From SAR324 cluster bacterium (GTDB lineage Bacteria > SAR324 > XYD2-FULL-50-16 > JAERRU01): 64,000 nt of DNA. The notes beneath the pieces are model-generated. The model searched no databases and was not told where the DNA came from. It worked only from the letters and a program-made list of their open reading frames with translations. The DNA lies in NCBI GenBank assembly GCA_016735295.1, contig JAERRU010000009.1, forward strand, positions 37,937-101,936. The letters are read 5' to 3'. Made by a program: the position numbers and the translations under genes. Below, piece after piece: positions 49,023 through 59,525 of this stretch (positions within the stretch are counted from its first letter, which is position 1; each line of letters starts with the position of its first letter).

Positions 49023-49057
49023 TAAATTAAATCGATAAGTATTTTTTATTATTTGTA

Positions 49058-50392
49058 TTATAAAATGTTGGCAGCTAATTCAGCAAGTCGTGAGCGCTCT
49101 CCTTTGATAAGGGTAACATGTGCGGCAAAATCATAGGTTTTAAATTTTTCTATAACATAAGTTAACCCGTTAGATATAGAATCTGTGTAAGGATTATCAA
49201 TTTGATAAGGGTCTCCGGTTAATACTAACTTGGTATTATGACCGATTCTGGTGATGATAGTTTTAATTTCATGGGCTGTCAAATTTTGAGCTTCATCAAC
49301 AATCATAAATCTGTTGGGAATAGATCGACCTCTGATATAGGTTAAGGCTTCTAGTTCTAATAATCCTCTTGATAAAATTTGTTTTAATCCACCTAGTCTA
49401 GAGTGCTTGTGGTGGCGGGAGCTAAACAAAAATTCTAGATTATCAAAAATCGGCTTCATCCAAGGGATAATTTTTTCTTCCATATCGCCAGGTAAAGAGC
49501 CTAAATCTTTTCCTAAAGGAACGATAGGGCGAGCAACCAAAATTTTTCGATTATCAGCAGGAAGCGACAAAACCTCTAAAGCCGTAGCAAGGGCTAATAG
49601 AGTTTTGCCAGTGCCAGCTTTGCCCGCTAACACCACAATATCAATACTATTATCTAACAACACATCTAAAGCCGCTAGTTGCTCTAGATTTCGTGGGGTG
49701 ATATTCCAGATATTATCATCAAAATGAGGAATTTTTTTTAAGTAATTAGCTCGCTTAATATAACGACAGATAGTATTTTCTTGATTAACAATTTTAACAT
49801 GTTGATTGGCATAAAAGCTATGGTCATGGTTATTTAGGGAGATATGATCAAATTGAATAAAATCCTTTAAATCATCATCAGACAAGTTAATTTCAGCCAA
49901 TTCTTCATAAACCTCATCGGCAATAGCTTTCTTGCCTTGGTAGCTAGTAGCATCAATAGCGTGGGTAGCCGCTCTTAATCTTAAATTAACATTGTTGGTG
50001 ATTAGCACTATCTTATTATCAATAAAGGCTTGCTTAATGCTAAGTGCACTTGACAAAATTTGGTTAGATGCCTTTTTCATATCAGCAAAAACCGACATTT
50101 TTTGATTTATATTAGTATCTAGCCATATTTTTAAAGTAGATCCATTGCCCAGGCTAATGCCTTGTTCACTAAAATTTCCCTTTACTCTAAAACTATCTAG
50201 CCTATTAGTTATGCTCCTAGCGTGGCGACCTGTTTCATTTATATGGCGTTTCAGGAGGTCAAGTTCTTCAATTACTGAAATAGGAATGATGATAGTTGAT
50301 TTTGGATAATCGTATATGCTATCAGGATTTGTGGTTAAAACATTGGTATCTAGGATATAGATAGTTTTATTGGTAATTTTTTTAACAGGCAT
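49058..50392 (-). CDS. PIN-PhoH family protein (PhoH2/YlaK-like)
   Basis: N-terminal PIN (TIYILDTNVLTTNPDSIYDY); PhoH ATPase VVLAGKAGTGKTLLALATALE, RFMIVDEAQNLTAHEIKTIITRIG. Confidence 0.92.
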   Translation of the reverse strand: MPVKKITNKTIYILDTNVLTTNPDSIYDYPKSTIIIPISVIEELDLLKRHINETGRHARSITNRLDSFRVKGNFSEQGISLGNGSTLKIWLDTNINQKMSVFADMKKASNQILSSALSIKQAFIDNKIVLITNNVNLRLRAATHAIDATSYQGKKAIADEVYEELAEINLSDDDLKDFIQFDHISLNNHDHSFYANQHVKIVNQENTICRYIKRANYLKKIPHFDDNIWNITPRNLEQLAALDVLLDNSIDIVVLAGKAGTGKTLLALATALEVLSLPADNRKILVARPIVPLGKDLGSLPGDMEEKIIPWMKPIFDNLEFLFSSRHHKHSRLGGLKQILSRGLLELEALTYIRGRSIPNRFMIVDEAQNLTAHEIKTIITRIGHNTKLVLTGDPYQIDNPYTDSISNGLTYVIEKFKTYDFAAHVTLIKGERSRLAELAANIL

Positions 50393-50503
50393 TAATTAGT
50401 ATATTAGAAATATTAAGCTGGTTTAATTTTGATGATTCGTTTACTGTGCATCACCAAACAAATTAAATGATGAGATATTTTTTTGTTAGTATAATAAAGC
50501 GAA

Positions 50504-51646
50504 ATGAGGTGTTATCGCAATGATAAAATACATATAACGGTATATTTTAAAATATTAGCCTTGATAATGAACAAAGCAGCCTTAATAATTTTTATACCGG
50601 TGCTCTTAGTTGCGTGTAGTTCTGCACGCACTGGTGAGCTAGGTGGAGAAGATGTGTTAAATGCAATGAATGATGGCACTAGTTCATTTTATGAAAAAGA
50701 TTATGAAAATTCGTTAAAACATTTTCATGTGGCGGCTGAAATGATAAATCAAATATGGGCACATACTGATGACGCTAAAAAAGCGGGCTCTCTTTGGTAT
50801 AATGAGCAGACAAAAAATTTTAAAGGTGAGCCATACGAAAGAATGATGGTATTTTATTATTTAGGACTAATCTATTTAATAAATGAAGACTATGGAAATG
50901 CTCAGGCATCTTTTAAACAGGCCTTATTGCAAAAGGCGATTAACAGCAATCTAGATCGAGATAATAGAGTAGAATTTAAACTAGGTGTTTTATTAGCAGG
51001 TCTGTCGCTTCATTATTTGGGGAGCAAGGGAGCAGCGAATAATCTTTTTAATGAATATACTATAAATAGAGATTTACCATTTGATAAAGATAAAATCCCC
51101 AATACAATATTAATCATAGAAACTGGTTTTGGTCCTAGAAAAGAGGTTAATAATCAACAAACAAATGTAGTTTACGTCGCTCAAGAGCAATATCAACCTG
51201 GAATGAGTTTTTCGATCGGGGAGATTATTAAATCTGGTGATGATATATTAACTGAAGTTATGTATGACCACGCCATGGATAGAGGGATAAGAGAAGCGGA
51301 TAGATACAATACATCAAAAAGGAGCACAAAGCACTTTACCAATGATATAGGAAATACTTTAATTGATGTAGGTGCCAGAACAGATGATAATGACGCAGGA
51401 TCAATATTTATTATGGCAGGGCTTATTAGTAAAATTATTTCAGAAAATATTTTATATCAAGCTGATATTAGGCAATGGGAAAATTTACCAGGTAGCATAC
51501 ACACAGCTTTTTTGCTACTTGAAGAAGGGGATTATCACCTTAAAATAACCGATGAGCAAACATTAGCTTTGCTAGGTAATATAGAATTAACGATAAGTGA
51601 CGCTAATAAATTAAATGTGGTATGGTTAACTACAACTAAACGGTAA
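50504..51646 (+). CDS. COG3014-like lipoprotein with TPR-like region
   Basis: Probable real start ATG at 50567 (MNKAALIIFIPVLLVACSS, lipobox VAC); helical repeat region YYLGLIYLINEDYGNAQASFKQAL. Confidence 0.7.
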   Translation: MRCYRNDKIHITVYFKILALIMNKAALIIFIPVLLVACSSARTGELGGEDVLNAMNDGTSSFYEKDYENSLKHFHVAAEMINQIWAHTDDAKKAGSLWYNEQTKNFKGEPYERMMVFYYLGLIYLINEDYGNAQASFKQALLQKAINSNLDRDNRVEFKLGVLLAGLSLHYLGSKGAANNLFNEYTINRDLPFDKDKIPNTILIIETGFGPRKEVNNQQTNVVYVAQEQYQPGMSFSIGEIIKSGDDILTEVMYDHAMDRGIREADRYNTSKRSTKHFTNDIGNTLIDVGARTDDNDAGSIFIMAGLISKIISENILYQADIRQWENLPGSIHTAFLLLEEGDYHLKITDEQTLALLGNIELTISDANKLNVVWLTTTKR

Positions 51647-51652
51647 TTACAG

Positions 51653-52087
51653 ATGTTAAAAAATTTATTTAAAAAAAAGAAAGTGGCAAAAGATTTTCCT
51701 ATTAAAAAAACGGATAAAGAGTGGAAAGAAAAGCTAAGTGATCTAGAATATAGTGTCACTAGGCAAAAATCCACTGAGCCCCCTTTTAGCGGAGATTATG
51801 TAAATTTAAACGATAAAGGAATTTATAATTGTCGTTGTTGTGAGGCTCCTTTATTTGATTATAGTGCTAAATTTAATTCTCATACTGGCTGGCCGAGTTT
51901 TAACACCCCGATCATAGAAGGTGCGGTAGCTAGCGAAGATGATTATAGCCTTATTGCAAAACGTACCGAGGTTTTGTGTGCTAATTGCGGAGCTCATTTA
52001 GGGCATGTATTCTCTGATGGCCCAAAATCTACTGGGCTGCGTTACTGCATAAATTCAGTTTCTTTGCTATTTAAAAAACAAGATTAG
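51653..52087 (+). CDS. msrB: Peptide-methionine (R)-S-oxide reductase
   Basis: YNCRCCEAPLFDYSAKFNSHTGWPSFNTPI, CANCGAHLGHVFSDGPKSTGLRYCINSVSL. Confidence 0.94.
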   Translation: MLKNLFKKKKVAKDFPIKKTDKEWKEKLSDLEYSVTRQKSTEPPFSGDYVNLNDKGIYNCRCCEAPLFDYSAKFNSHTGWPSFNTPIIEGAVASEDDYSLIAKRTEVLCANCGAHLGHVFSDGPKSTGLRYCINSVSLLFKKQD

Positions 52088-52168
52088 GCGATAGTTATTA
52101 ATAGTCGGCAATGTTTAGCAATATTTAATTTGCCAACTTGCCAACTTGTTAACCATTCATTAGCTCGC

Positions 52169-54247
52169 TTACCAACTTTGCCAAATCATAATAGATTGCT
52201 CCAGTTGAGTTTGAGTGAGGTTTTCATTTTGTGAATCTATATGGGCTAGCGAGCTGTTAAATTTTAATTTCCAGTTTACTTCCTCAAAAGGTAGATCAGG
52301 TAATTTAAATTCTATTTGATGATTGGTTAAATTTATCAAGCAATATATTCCCTTTTTAGTGGCAGGAAGCAGGTAAAGCATACCTAGTTTTATGTTTTTA
52401 GTCTGGTTCCAATCGGTTGATGATAACTCTTTTGCGTGGTGATTATACCAATGAATTTGCCTAAATTCACGATTTATTTGACGAAGAGAAAAGAAGGCAA
52501 ATTGACTTTTACGCCAGTTAATTAATTCTGCTAAAAAGGGTGATAATATTTGATGTACGTCTACTTCTCCTACTTTTTCTTCGTTCACCCAATTAAGCCA
52601 ATTTATTTGGTTATCTTGACAAAAAGGATTATTATTACCTTGCCGGCTGTGTCCTGATTCGTCACCGGCTTGGATCATGGGCACTCCTTGAGAAAAAAAT
52701 AGCATTAATAATAGATTTTTGATGTGTTTTATTCTATTAGCCAATACCAACTCATCATCGCTAAAACCTTCTACGCCGTAGTTCACGCTGTAATTATTAT
52801 TACTACCATCTCGGTTATCTTCTCCATTCGCCTCGTTATGCTTATTTTGATAGCTAACTAAATCCATTAAATTCATCCCATCATGGTTAGCAATATAATT
52901 AATCGGCCGGCGATCTTCTCTAGCATTAAGGCTAAAAATATCATCATTGCCGGCTAAAACGTGGGCTAAATCTTTAGGTGAATTTAATTGATTGATAGCA
53001 GATTTTTTGATGGTATCGCGAAAATTATCATTAAGCTCAGCCCAACCAGTAGGAAATGAGCCTAAATGATGACCGTTCATGGACCAAGGTTCGGCGATCA
53101 TTTTTAATCTATTTAATTTAGGATTTTGTTCAATCATAAAAAAAATCGGATGATTTTCATCAAAACCCTGTTCTTTATCAATCGCCAACAAAGAGCCTAA
53201 ATCAAATCTAATCCCATCCACTCCTAAATCAGCCCATTCCTCCAAAGCGTCTATAATCAGCCTTGCCACTGCAGGATGATAAGTTTTTAGGGTATTTCCA
53301 CATCCTGAGTGATCTTGATAAAAGCGGGGATTATCTTTATCTAAGATATAATAAGATAAATTATCTATCCCTCTAAAAGATAAATGAGGCCCCAAATGGT
53401 CACTTTCTGCCGTGTGATTAAACACTAAATCAACTAATACTTCTATTCCATGATTGTGAAGAGTGGTGACCATTGCAATAAAATCAATTCTTTCGTCGTT
53501 ATTAGCATATAAAGGATGAGGAATGAAAAAATTAAGGGGGTTATAGCCCCAATAATTAGTTAATTCTTTATCTAATAAACCCTGTTCACTGATCGATACC
53601 TGAGGCGGCATAATTTTAATACTAGTGACGCCTAATTTTTTTAATTTTTTTATCAGGGTAGGATGCGTAAGGGCAGTAAACTTACCTCTAAAGGAATCGT
53701 CTATATCAAAACAAAGCTGGCTCATACCCTTAATATGAAGCTCATAAATAACCGTTTGCGACCAAGGAATCACCACATTATACCCCTGATGAGTGGCCAA
53801 ATTATCACAAATCACCGCCTTAGAAGCAATGCGGCCATTATCTCTATCATCAAGTACTAAATCTTGATCGGGAGATGGAATTAAGTTATTATCTTTTTTA
53901 AAGCCATAAAATAATGGCTCCAAAACCGGCAGATGGCTTATTTTTTTTGCGTAAGGATCTAGTAAAATTTTGTGATGATTAAATCTATATCCAAGCTCAG
54001 GTTGCCACTTTCCATATACTCTGTAGCCATAAAACTCTCCCGGAGAAACTGGCGAAATCACACCATGCCAGATATTTTTAGTCACAAAAGGTAAAGCAAT
54101 TCTTTGCGTTTCTTGATGGTTTTCATCAAAAAAACATACTTCTACTTTCTCAGCGTGAGCAGAAAATAAAGAAAAATTAACTCCCTTATCTAGCAAGTGA
54201 GCACCTAACTTGGCTGTAGTTCCTCGGGCGATAATAGATTTTTTCAT
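52169..54247 (-). CDS. glgX: Glycogen debranching enzyme (GlgX/isoamylase type)
   Basis: GH13 motifs: LVDLVFNHTAE, DGIRFDLGSLLA, KMIAEPW, NYIANHDGMNLMDLVSYQNKHN. Confidence 0.92.
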   Translation of the reverse strand: MKKSIIARGTTAKLGAHLLDKGVNFSLFSAHAEKVEVCFFDENHQETQRIALPFVTKNIWHGVISPVSPGEFYGYRVYGKWQPELGYRFNHHKILLDPYAKKISHLPVLEPLFYGFKKDNNLIPSPDQDLVLDDRDNGRIASKAVICDNLATHQGYNVVIPWSQTVIYELHIKGMSQLCFDIDDSFRGKFTALTHPTLIKKLKKLGVTSIKIMPPQVSISEQGLLDKELTNYWGYNPLNFFIPHPLYANNDERIDFIAMVTTLHNHGIEVLVDLVFNHTAESDHLGPHLSFRGIDNLSYYILDKDNPRFYQDHSGCGNTLKTYHPAVARLIIDALEEWADLGVDGIRFDLGSLLAIDKEQGFDENHPIFFMIEQNPKLNRLKMIAEPWSMNGHHLGSFPTGWAELNDNFRDTIKKSAINQLNSPKDLAHVLAGNDDIFSLNAREDRRPINYIANHDGMNLMDLVSYQNKHNEANGEDNRDGSNNNYSVNYGVEGFSDDELVLANRIKHIKNLLLMLFFSQGVPMIQAGDESGHSRQGNNNPFCQDNQINWLNWVNEEKVGEVDVHQILSPFLAELINWRKSQFAFFSLRQINREFRQIHWYNHHAKELSSTDWNQTKNIKLGMLYLLPATKKGIYCLINLTNHQIEFKLPDLPFEEVNWKLKFNSSLAHIDSQNENLTQTQLEQSIMIWQSW

Positions 54248-54316
54248 AATAAAATAATAATAATAATATTAAAATAATAATAATAGTAATAATAATAGTA
54301 ATAATAAAATAATAAT
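54248..54316. repeat. Imperfect AAT/AGT-rich microsatellite upstream of glgX
   Basis: aaaataataataataatattaaaataataataatagtaataataatagtaataataaaataataatcg. Confidence 0.75.
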
Positions 54317-54321
54317 CGAAA

Positions 54322-55242
54322 TTACGGCCTAGCTTGCATCAGCTTTAAAATATAAGCAATCAAGGTAGCTCCACATAATGCCGTGATTTCACTATTATCA
54401 AAAGGAGGGGATACTTCTACTAAATCAGCACCACAAAAATTTAAACCCGCCAAACCAATCAACATTTGTTGAGCTTGCCAAGGGCTAAACCCACCACATA
54501 CAGGCGTGCCAGTGCCTGGAGCAAACGCTGGATCAAGAAAATCTATATCAAAAGTTAGATAAACTGGATTTGTACCGATTATCTCAAGCGTGCGTTTAAT
54601 AGTTTCGTATATGCCTTGTTGGTGGATATAATCATTATCAAAAATATTAACTCCCATAACATCATCATTCACTGTTCTAATGCCTAGTTGAACCGATTTT
54701 TTAGGATCTATATAGCCCTCTTTAATGGCATGATAAAACATTGAACCATGATCTATTCTAGATAGTCCTTCATCGCTCCAAGTATCTGTGTGTGAATCAA
54801 ATTGTAGCAGGCTAATAGGCTGGTTTAGCTGTTTTGAATATTCTTTAATGAAGGCGTAAGATATGGAATGATCTCCTCCTAAAGCGATAGTGCTTTTGCC
54901 TTGGCTAATGATGGGATTAATATTGGTAGATATTTGTTGATAAATGGTTTTGGGGCTAGCGTAGTCTAACACTAAATCACCTAGATCTACTGCCTTTCTT
55001 TTGTTTGGAATGTTAACTTTAGCGAAGTTATAAGGATTTTCTGATTCTATCATGGTGCTAGCGAGCCTAATCGCTCTGGGGGCTAATCTTGTGCCGGGGC
55101 GATTGCTAACGGCTGAATCAAATGGCACGCCTAACAAAACTATTTGAGCGTCTTTCAATTTTGTCACTAGCTCCAAATGAGCAAAGCTCATAGCTTTGGT
55201 GTACATCGGGGTAAAAGATGATAAATCTTTAAATTCTTTCAT
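54322..55242 (-). CDS. speB: Agmatinase/arginase (ureohydrolase) family
   Basis: ALGGDHSISYAFIKEY, QFDSHTDTW, TFDIDFLDPAFAPGTGTPVCGG. Confidence 0.9.
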   Translation of the reverse strand: MKEFKDLSSFTPMYTKAMSFAHLELVTKLKDAQIVLLGVPFDSAVSNRPGTRLAPRAIRLASTMIESENPYNFAKVNIPNKRKAVDLGDLVLDYASPKTIYQQISTNINPIISQGKSTIALGGDHSISYAFIKEYSKQLNQPISLLQFDSHTDTWSDEGLSRIDHGSMFYHAIKEGYIDPKKSVQLGIRTVNDDVMGVNIFDNDYIHQQGIYETIKRTLEIIGTNPVYLTFDIDFLDPAFAPGTGTPVCGGFSPWQAQQMLIGLAGLNFCGADLVEVSPPFDNSEITALCGATLIAYILKLMQARP

Positions 55243-55445
55243 AAATTAAATATTTTAATTTTTATATGATGGCTATACAAACGGTGATGGTAAACTATAT
55301 TTCTTTAGCCGGAGGTGTTGACTTTTATAATTGGTTAGTGAACTATAACACAGTTTAGCTTAAGGAAGTATGGCTTATATTTTTTTAATTATAAGTTATG
55401 TTGACTTTTGTTGATGTTAAGATATATAAAATAGTTTACATCTAA

Positions 55446-55521
55446 GGGCGCTTAGCTCAGCTGGGAGAGCAACGGCCTTACACGCCGTGGGTCGCAAGTT
55501 CAATCCTTGCAGCGCCCACCA
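55446..55521 (+). tRNA. tRNA-Val(TAC)
   Basis: Cloverleaf: gggcgct...agcgccc, anticodon stem acggc/gccgt with loop cttacac; encoded CCA. Confidence 0.93.
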
Positions 55522-55614
55522 GATTACTTATAATTATTGATTGGCTAAAATTGCCATAAAATTATTTGTGATCGGGTATTAATATAGAGCACAGCACTTA
55601 AATGTATTTTTAAA

Positions 55615-55688
<74 letters not shown>

Positions 55689-55797
55689 TTTTCCCTTTTA
55701 GACGATTAGTGAAGTACTCTTTATTGATTCTTATATTCTTAGATGCTTTGCTCTATCAACCAGAAGAAATTTTTTTTAATAATAATAATAAGAAAGA

Positions 55798-55871
55798 GTG
55801 CCCGTAGCTCAGCTGGATAGAGCAGTGGACTTCGAATCCGAAGGTCGCAGGTTCGAATCCTGCCGGGCATA
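55798..55871 (+). tRNA. tRNA-Arg(TCG)
   Basis: Acceptor gtgcccg/cgggcat, T-arm gcagg-ttcgaat-cctgc, anticodon loop cttcgaa; anticodon stem has one mismatch. Confidence 0.88.
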
Positions 55872-56020
55872 AGTTATAATGCGGTATTTTTGTTCCTTTC
55901 CATTCTTCATTATTTGTGTTATAACACTTCCTATATTAAGTATAACGTTTTTTATGCTTCTCCCTGCTTTTTCAGAGTTATTTCCATTTAACCCATAATT
56001 GACCCATAAAATAGGTAAAA

Positions 56021-56140
56021 ATGATATTTACAAAAAAATGGGAAAAAATTACGTCACCCCCTTGCTATACCGAAGCTATAATCAGATCTTTAAAACCTAA
56101 TCCTAAAACTTATGAGATAACCATCGGGCAAGGGAGATAG
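56021..56140 (+). pseudogene. Possible remnant of a tyrosine recombinase/integrase N-terminus
   Basis: MIFTKKWEKITSPPCYTEAIIRSLKPNPKTYEITIGQGR*: the TEAIIRSLKPNPKTYEI stretch resembles Arm-DNA-binding (DUF4102-type) integrase N-termini; lies directly downstream of tRNA-Arg. Confidence 0.3.
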
Positions 56141-56340
56141 TTTTAAGGTGTTGGGGAGGGTGTTACTGGCACTTGATGTGATTTGATTTTATATAGTTAA
56201 ATATTTTTATAAATAAATAGTGATGGATAGCGATTATGGGGCTTAATAAATTATTAGTTAGGTAATTATTATTGACCAAAAAACGACCCATTTTTTTAAA
56301 TATAAATATATAAATAAAGTCCTATCAAGCAACTACTAGC

Positions 56341-56359
56341 GTTCGAATCCTGCCGGGCA
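56341..56359 (+). repeat. Exact 19-bp copy of the tRNA-Arg 3' end (att-like direct repeat of 55851-55869)
   Basis: gttcgaatcctgccgggca at both positions. Confidence 0.95.
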
Positions 56360-56394
56360 GTCTATTTAGAGATAGATTTTATGAGGGATATTTT

Positions 56395-57006
56395 TTATAA
56401 ACTTCTTACTAATTCTCCAGCAATCAATAGCATTATAATTGCTACGGTAATGTCTATCACCTTCCATGTGATGGGAGTAGCTAAAAATTTTCTTAATGAT
56501 TTAGCCAAATAGCCTAAACAAAAAAAGAATATAATTGAAGCTAAGCTAGCACCAGCCCCAAAAAATATTTTATTATCACCAAATATAGTGGCAACAGAGC
56601 CTATTAGAACCACAGTATCTAAATAAACATGAGGGTTTAACCAGGTTACGCCTAAGCTCATTAATATACTCATCATAACCGAAGCACCAGATTTGTTATT
56701 TTTCGAGGGGGTTAAAGTGCTGGGGTTACGCCAAACGCTGTAAATAATTTTAATGCTATATCCAGTCAGATATAAAGCTCCAGCTGCTTTTGCCCAAAAA
56801 ACTAATTCAGGCGATTTTACTTGCAGATAGTCAAATAAAAATACCCCAGTTATGATAAGTACTATATCGGATAGAGCGCAAGTCAGGCAGACCCAAAATA
56901 AATTCTCATTTCTGATGCCCTGTCTGAGCACAAAGGCATTTTGAGCCCCAATTGCTATAATCATGCTAAATCCTAAGGTAAGACCTTGTGCGAATGCGAT
57001 TAACAT
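56395..57006 (-). CDS. argO: LysE/ArgO family amino-acid exporter
   Basis: FAQGLTLGFSMIIAIGAQNAFVLRQGIRNENLFWVCLTCALSDIVLI; TWLNPHVYLDTVVLIG. Confidence 0.9.
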   Translation of the reverse strand: MLIAFAQGLTLGFSMIIAIGAQNAFVLRQGIRNENLFWVCLTCALSDIVLIITGVFLFDYLQVKSPELVFWAKAAGALYLTGYSIKIIYSVWRNPSTLTPSKNNKSGASVMMSILMSLGVTWLNPHVYLDTVVLIGSVATIFGDNKIFFGAGASLASIIFFFCLGYLAKSLRKFLATPITWKVIDITVAIIMLLIAGELVRSL

Positions 57007-57093
57007 TGATTAATAATAAATTAAGCTAAGTTTATCAAATCAAGTTGATATATTTAATCATTAAAATAGCTACCTCATTAGATTTTGATGGGC

Positions 57094-57114
57094 AATAATA
57101 ATAATAATAATAAT
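57094..57114. repeat. (AAT)7 microsatellite
   Basis: Direct count. Confidence 0.85.
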
Positions 57115-57152
57115 TTAGCTAATTAGTTAATCAGATACATTTTTAATAGATA

Positions 57153-57722
57153 TTAACTCTTAAATTTTTTGGTGATATTGGCTACTCTTTGCCCCAAAAT
57201 TTCTGCTGTTTTTAAATCACCACTGGAGGCAGAAGTTTGATCAGGTGATAGCTGAATTGATTGAGCCATCGCCCCCAAAGCAGAGCCAATTCTGTTGATT
57301 GCGTCAGGTTTACCAGGCTCCTCTTTGGGAGAGCCATCAAGTTCAGCTTGACCCACCCAAATCATGGCGTGTTGCATAGCAAATGCGATAAACGTATTTA
57401 AAGTATTCATTTTTTCACCACTCATAGACCCAGAATTAGTAAAACCAGCGGCAATCTTATCTTTCCAAGAGCGATTAAACCATGCACTTGATGATGCGTC
57501 CATGAATTGCTTAAAATCTGCAGATACAGAGCCCATATAGGTAGGAGAGCCAAATATTATAGCATCAACATTAGCAAATTGATCAATATCTTTAATGGCT
57601 TCTTCAGTTGTTACTAAATCAACTTTAGTGTTATCCACTTTATCCGCTCCAATTTTAACGTGCTCGGCCTGCTTTTTAGTATGATTATATCCGCTATGAT
57701 AAATTATTTTAATAGTAATCAT
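57153..57722 (-). CDS. Flavodoxin-family/WrbA-like NAD(P)H:FMN oxidoreductase
   Basis: KIIYHSGYNHTKKQAEHV phosphate loop, AIIFGSPTYMGSVSADFKQFMDAS, AAGFTNSGSMSGEKMNTL. Confidence 0.85.
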   Translation of the reverse strand: MITIKIIYHSGYNHTKKQAEHVKIGADKVDNTKVDLVTTEEAIKDIDQFANVDAIIFGSPTYMGSVSADFKQFMDASSSAWFNRSWKDKIAAGFTNSGSMSGEKMNTLNTFIAFAMQHAMIWVGQAELDGSPKEEPGKPDAINRIGSALGAMAQSIQLSPDQTSASSGDLKTAEILGQRVANITKKFKS

Positions 57723-57809
57723 TATATTTTTATTAGTTAAATTATTATTATTATTATCAATCAGCTTATTATCATAAATATGACCAAAATTGGCAGTAAA
57801 TGGCCAGTA

Positions 57810-58505
57810 TTAATCAGATAAAACAAAATCAGCCGCTGCTTCAGCGTGGATAGTGGTGGTATCAAACAAGGTAATTTTTGATTCTTTAATAATCAAAGGT
57901 AGCTCAGTGCAGCCTAGAACCACTCCTTCAATCGCATATTTATCGATCATATGATCGATAGTAGCGAACATAATTTTTTTTGATTTTTCAGTAAATATTC
58001 CGCGGCATAGCTCATCGTAAATAATAAGATTGATCACATCTATTTCTGTTTCAGATGGAATATAAACTTCAATACCATTTTTTTGTAATATATCTTTATA
58101 AAAATTTTCTTTTACAGTAAACACAGTGCCTAGCAAGCCAACTTTAGTAACACCTTTTGCTTTAATGTGCTTAGCTGTTTCTTCTGCTATATGAATTAAA
58201 GGAACAGTTAGTGATTTCTCCACATAACCAGCTGTTTTATGCATTAAGTTTGTACATATCATCACCGCTTGTGCCCCCGCGGTTTCTAGCTTTTGAGCAG
58301 TTTCAGCCATACGTTTATTTAAGGTGTCCCAGCCATGATCTCCTTCAAATTGTAATTTTTTTATTTCTTCAAAATTTAAACTGTGCATTATAATAGGGGC
58401 ACTATTATTATCGCCTAGGATTTTATTTATTCTTTGGTTTATTATTCGGTAATATTCTTTAGTACTTTCCCAACTCATTCCCCCGATTAAGCCTATTGTT
58501 TTCAT
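57810..58505 (-). CDS. Aspartate/glutamate racemase family protein
   Basis: MKTIGLIGGMSWESTKEYYRIINQ, VMICTNLMHKTA, GVVLGCTELPLII. Confidence 0.92.
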   Translation of the reverse strand: MKTIGLIGGMSWESTKEYYRIINQRINKILGDNNSAPIIMHSLNFEEIKKLQFEGDHGWDTLNKRMAETAQKLETAGAQAVMICTNLMHKTAGYVEKSLTVPLIHIAEETAKHIKAKGVTKVGLLGTVFTVKENFYKDILQKNGIEVYIPSETEIDVINLIIYDELCRGIFTEKSKKIMFATIDHMIDKYAIEGVVLGCTELPLIIKESKITLFDTTTIHAEAAADFVLSD

Positions 58506-58626
58506 AATAATTTTTTATTCTTATTTTTTATTGATAGAGACAAAAAGTAGCAAAAATATTTCTATTCGCTAGGGACAAAGTACTATATTTTTATAATTAA
58601 TCATATGCAAAAGTATTAAGAACATC

Positions 58627-59433
58627 TTAGCTAGCAATCATAAAAAATATTATTATCACCAAGCCTAGCCCAATTCGATAAATCACAAATGGTAAAAAGG
58701 TAAATCTTTTTAACCAACGTAACATCAATAAAATAGCACTATAAGACACTATAAATGCCAGAAATCCTGCTATAATCGCCTCTTGGTTAAGGGATAAATT
58801 TCCTAAGGCGTATATCTCATAGCTAATTAGTAAACTAGCCGCTAGTATGGTGGGTATAGAGATAAGTAGTGAAAATTTAGCCGATTCTACCCTAGAATAA
58901 CCCAAAAATAAGCTAGCAGTCATCGTAATGCCTGAGCGGCTCACCCCAGGGCAAAGAGCAAGCACTTGAGATAGCCCAATTAGCAAGGCGTGGTGGCTAG
59001 TCATTTGTGATATGGAGTTAACGTTTTTCTCTGCTCGCTGATCGGCTTTATATAATAGCAAAGCAAAGATGATAGACGCCATTCCTATTACCAAAGGATT
59101 TCTTAAACTAGCACTAACAATTTCTTTTAATATAAAGCCAGCAGCTAGCACAGGCAATGTGGCCACCAAAACATTTGTAAATAATTGATTATCAAAAGTT
59201 TTTTTAAGCCTTATTAAATCAACAAATCCCCACCATAAATGAGCAACGTCTTTATGGAAATATAGCATAACCGCCAGTAAGCTACCAAAATGTAAAATAA
59301 TATCTATTGATAATCCTTGGTCTTGCCAAGAAAAAATCTCAGGTAGCATGATCAGGTGAGCCGATGAGCTGATAGGTAAAAATTCAGTAATTCCTTGAAC
59401 TATCGCTAATAAAATGATGTGCAAAGAATCCAT
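58627..59433 (-). CDS. uppP: Undecaprenyl-diphosphate phosphatase
   Basis: VQGITEFLPISSSAHLIMLP, LALCPGVSRSGITMTASLFLGYSR. Confidence 0.95.
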   Translation of the reverse strand: MDSLHIILLAIVQGITEFLPISSSAHLIMLPEIFSWQDQGLSIDIILHFGSLLAVMLYFHKDVAHLWWGFVDLIRLKKTFDNQLFTNVLVATLPVLAAGFILKEIVSASLRNPLVIGMASIIFALLLYKADQRAEKNVNSISQMTSHHALLIGLSQVLALCPGVSRSGITMTASLFLGYSRVESAKFSLLISIPTILAASLLISYEIYALGNLSLNQEAIIAGFLAFIVSYSAILLMLRWLKRFTFLPFVIYRIGLGLVIIIFFMIAS

Positions 59434-59525
59434 TTATTTTTTGATTAGGTATGTGGGGTGATAATGAGATGATGATAATAAGATAATGATATTCAAATAT
59501 AGTTTAATAGTTTTATTAAATAGGA

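Noticed and set aside
50504-50566. Upstream start for the COG3014-like lipoprotein
   Set aside because: The signal peptide/lipobox starts at MNKAALIIF (50567), so the longer form is unlikely.
55872-56340. Intact prophage or genomic island next to tRNA-Arg
   Set aside because: Only ~470 bp lie between the repeats; at most a scar with a vestigial integrase.
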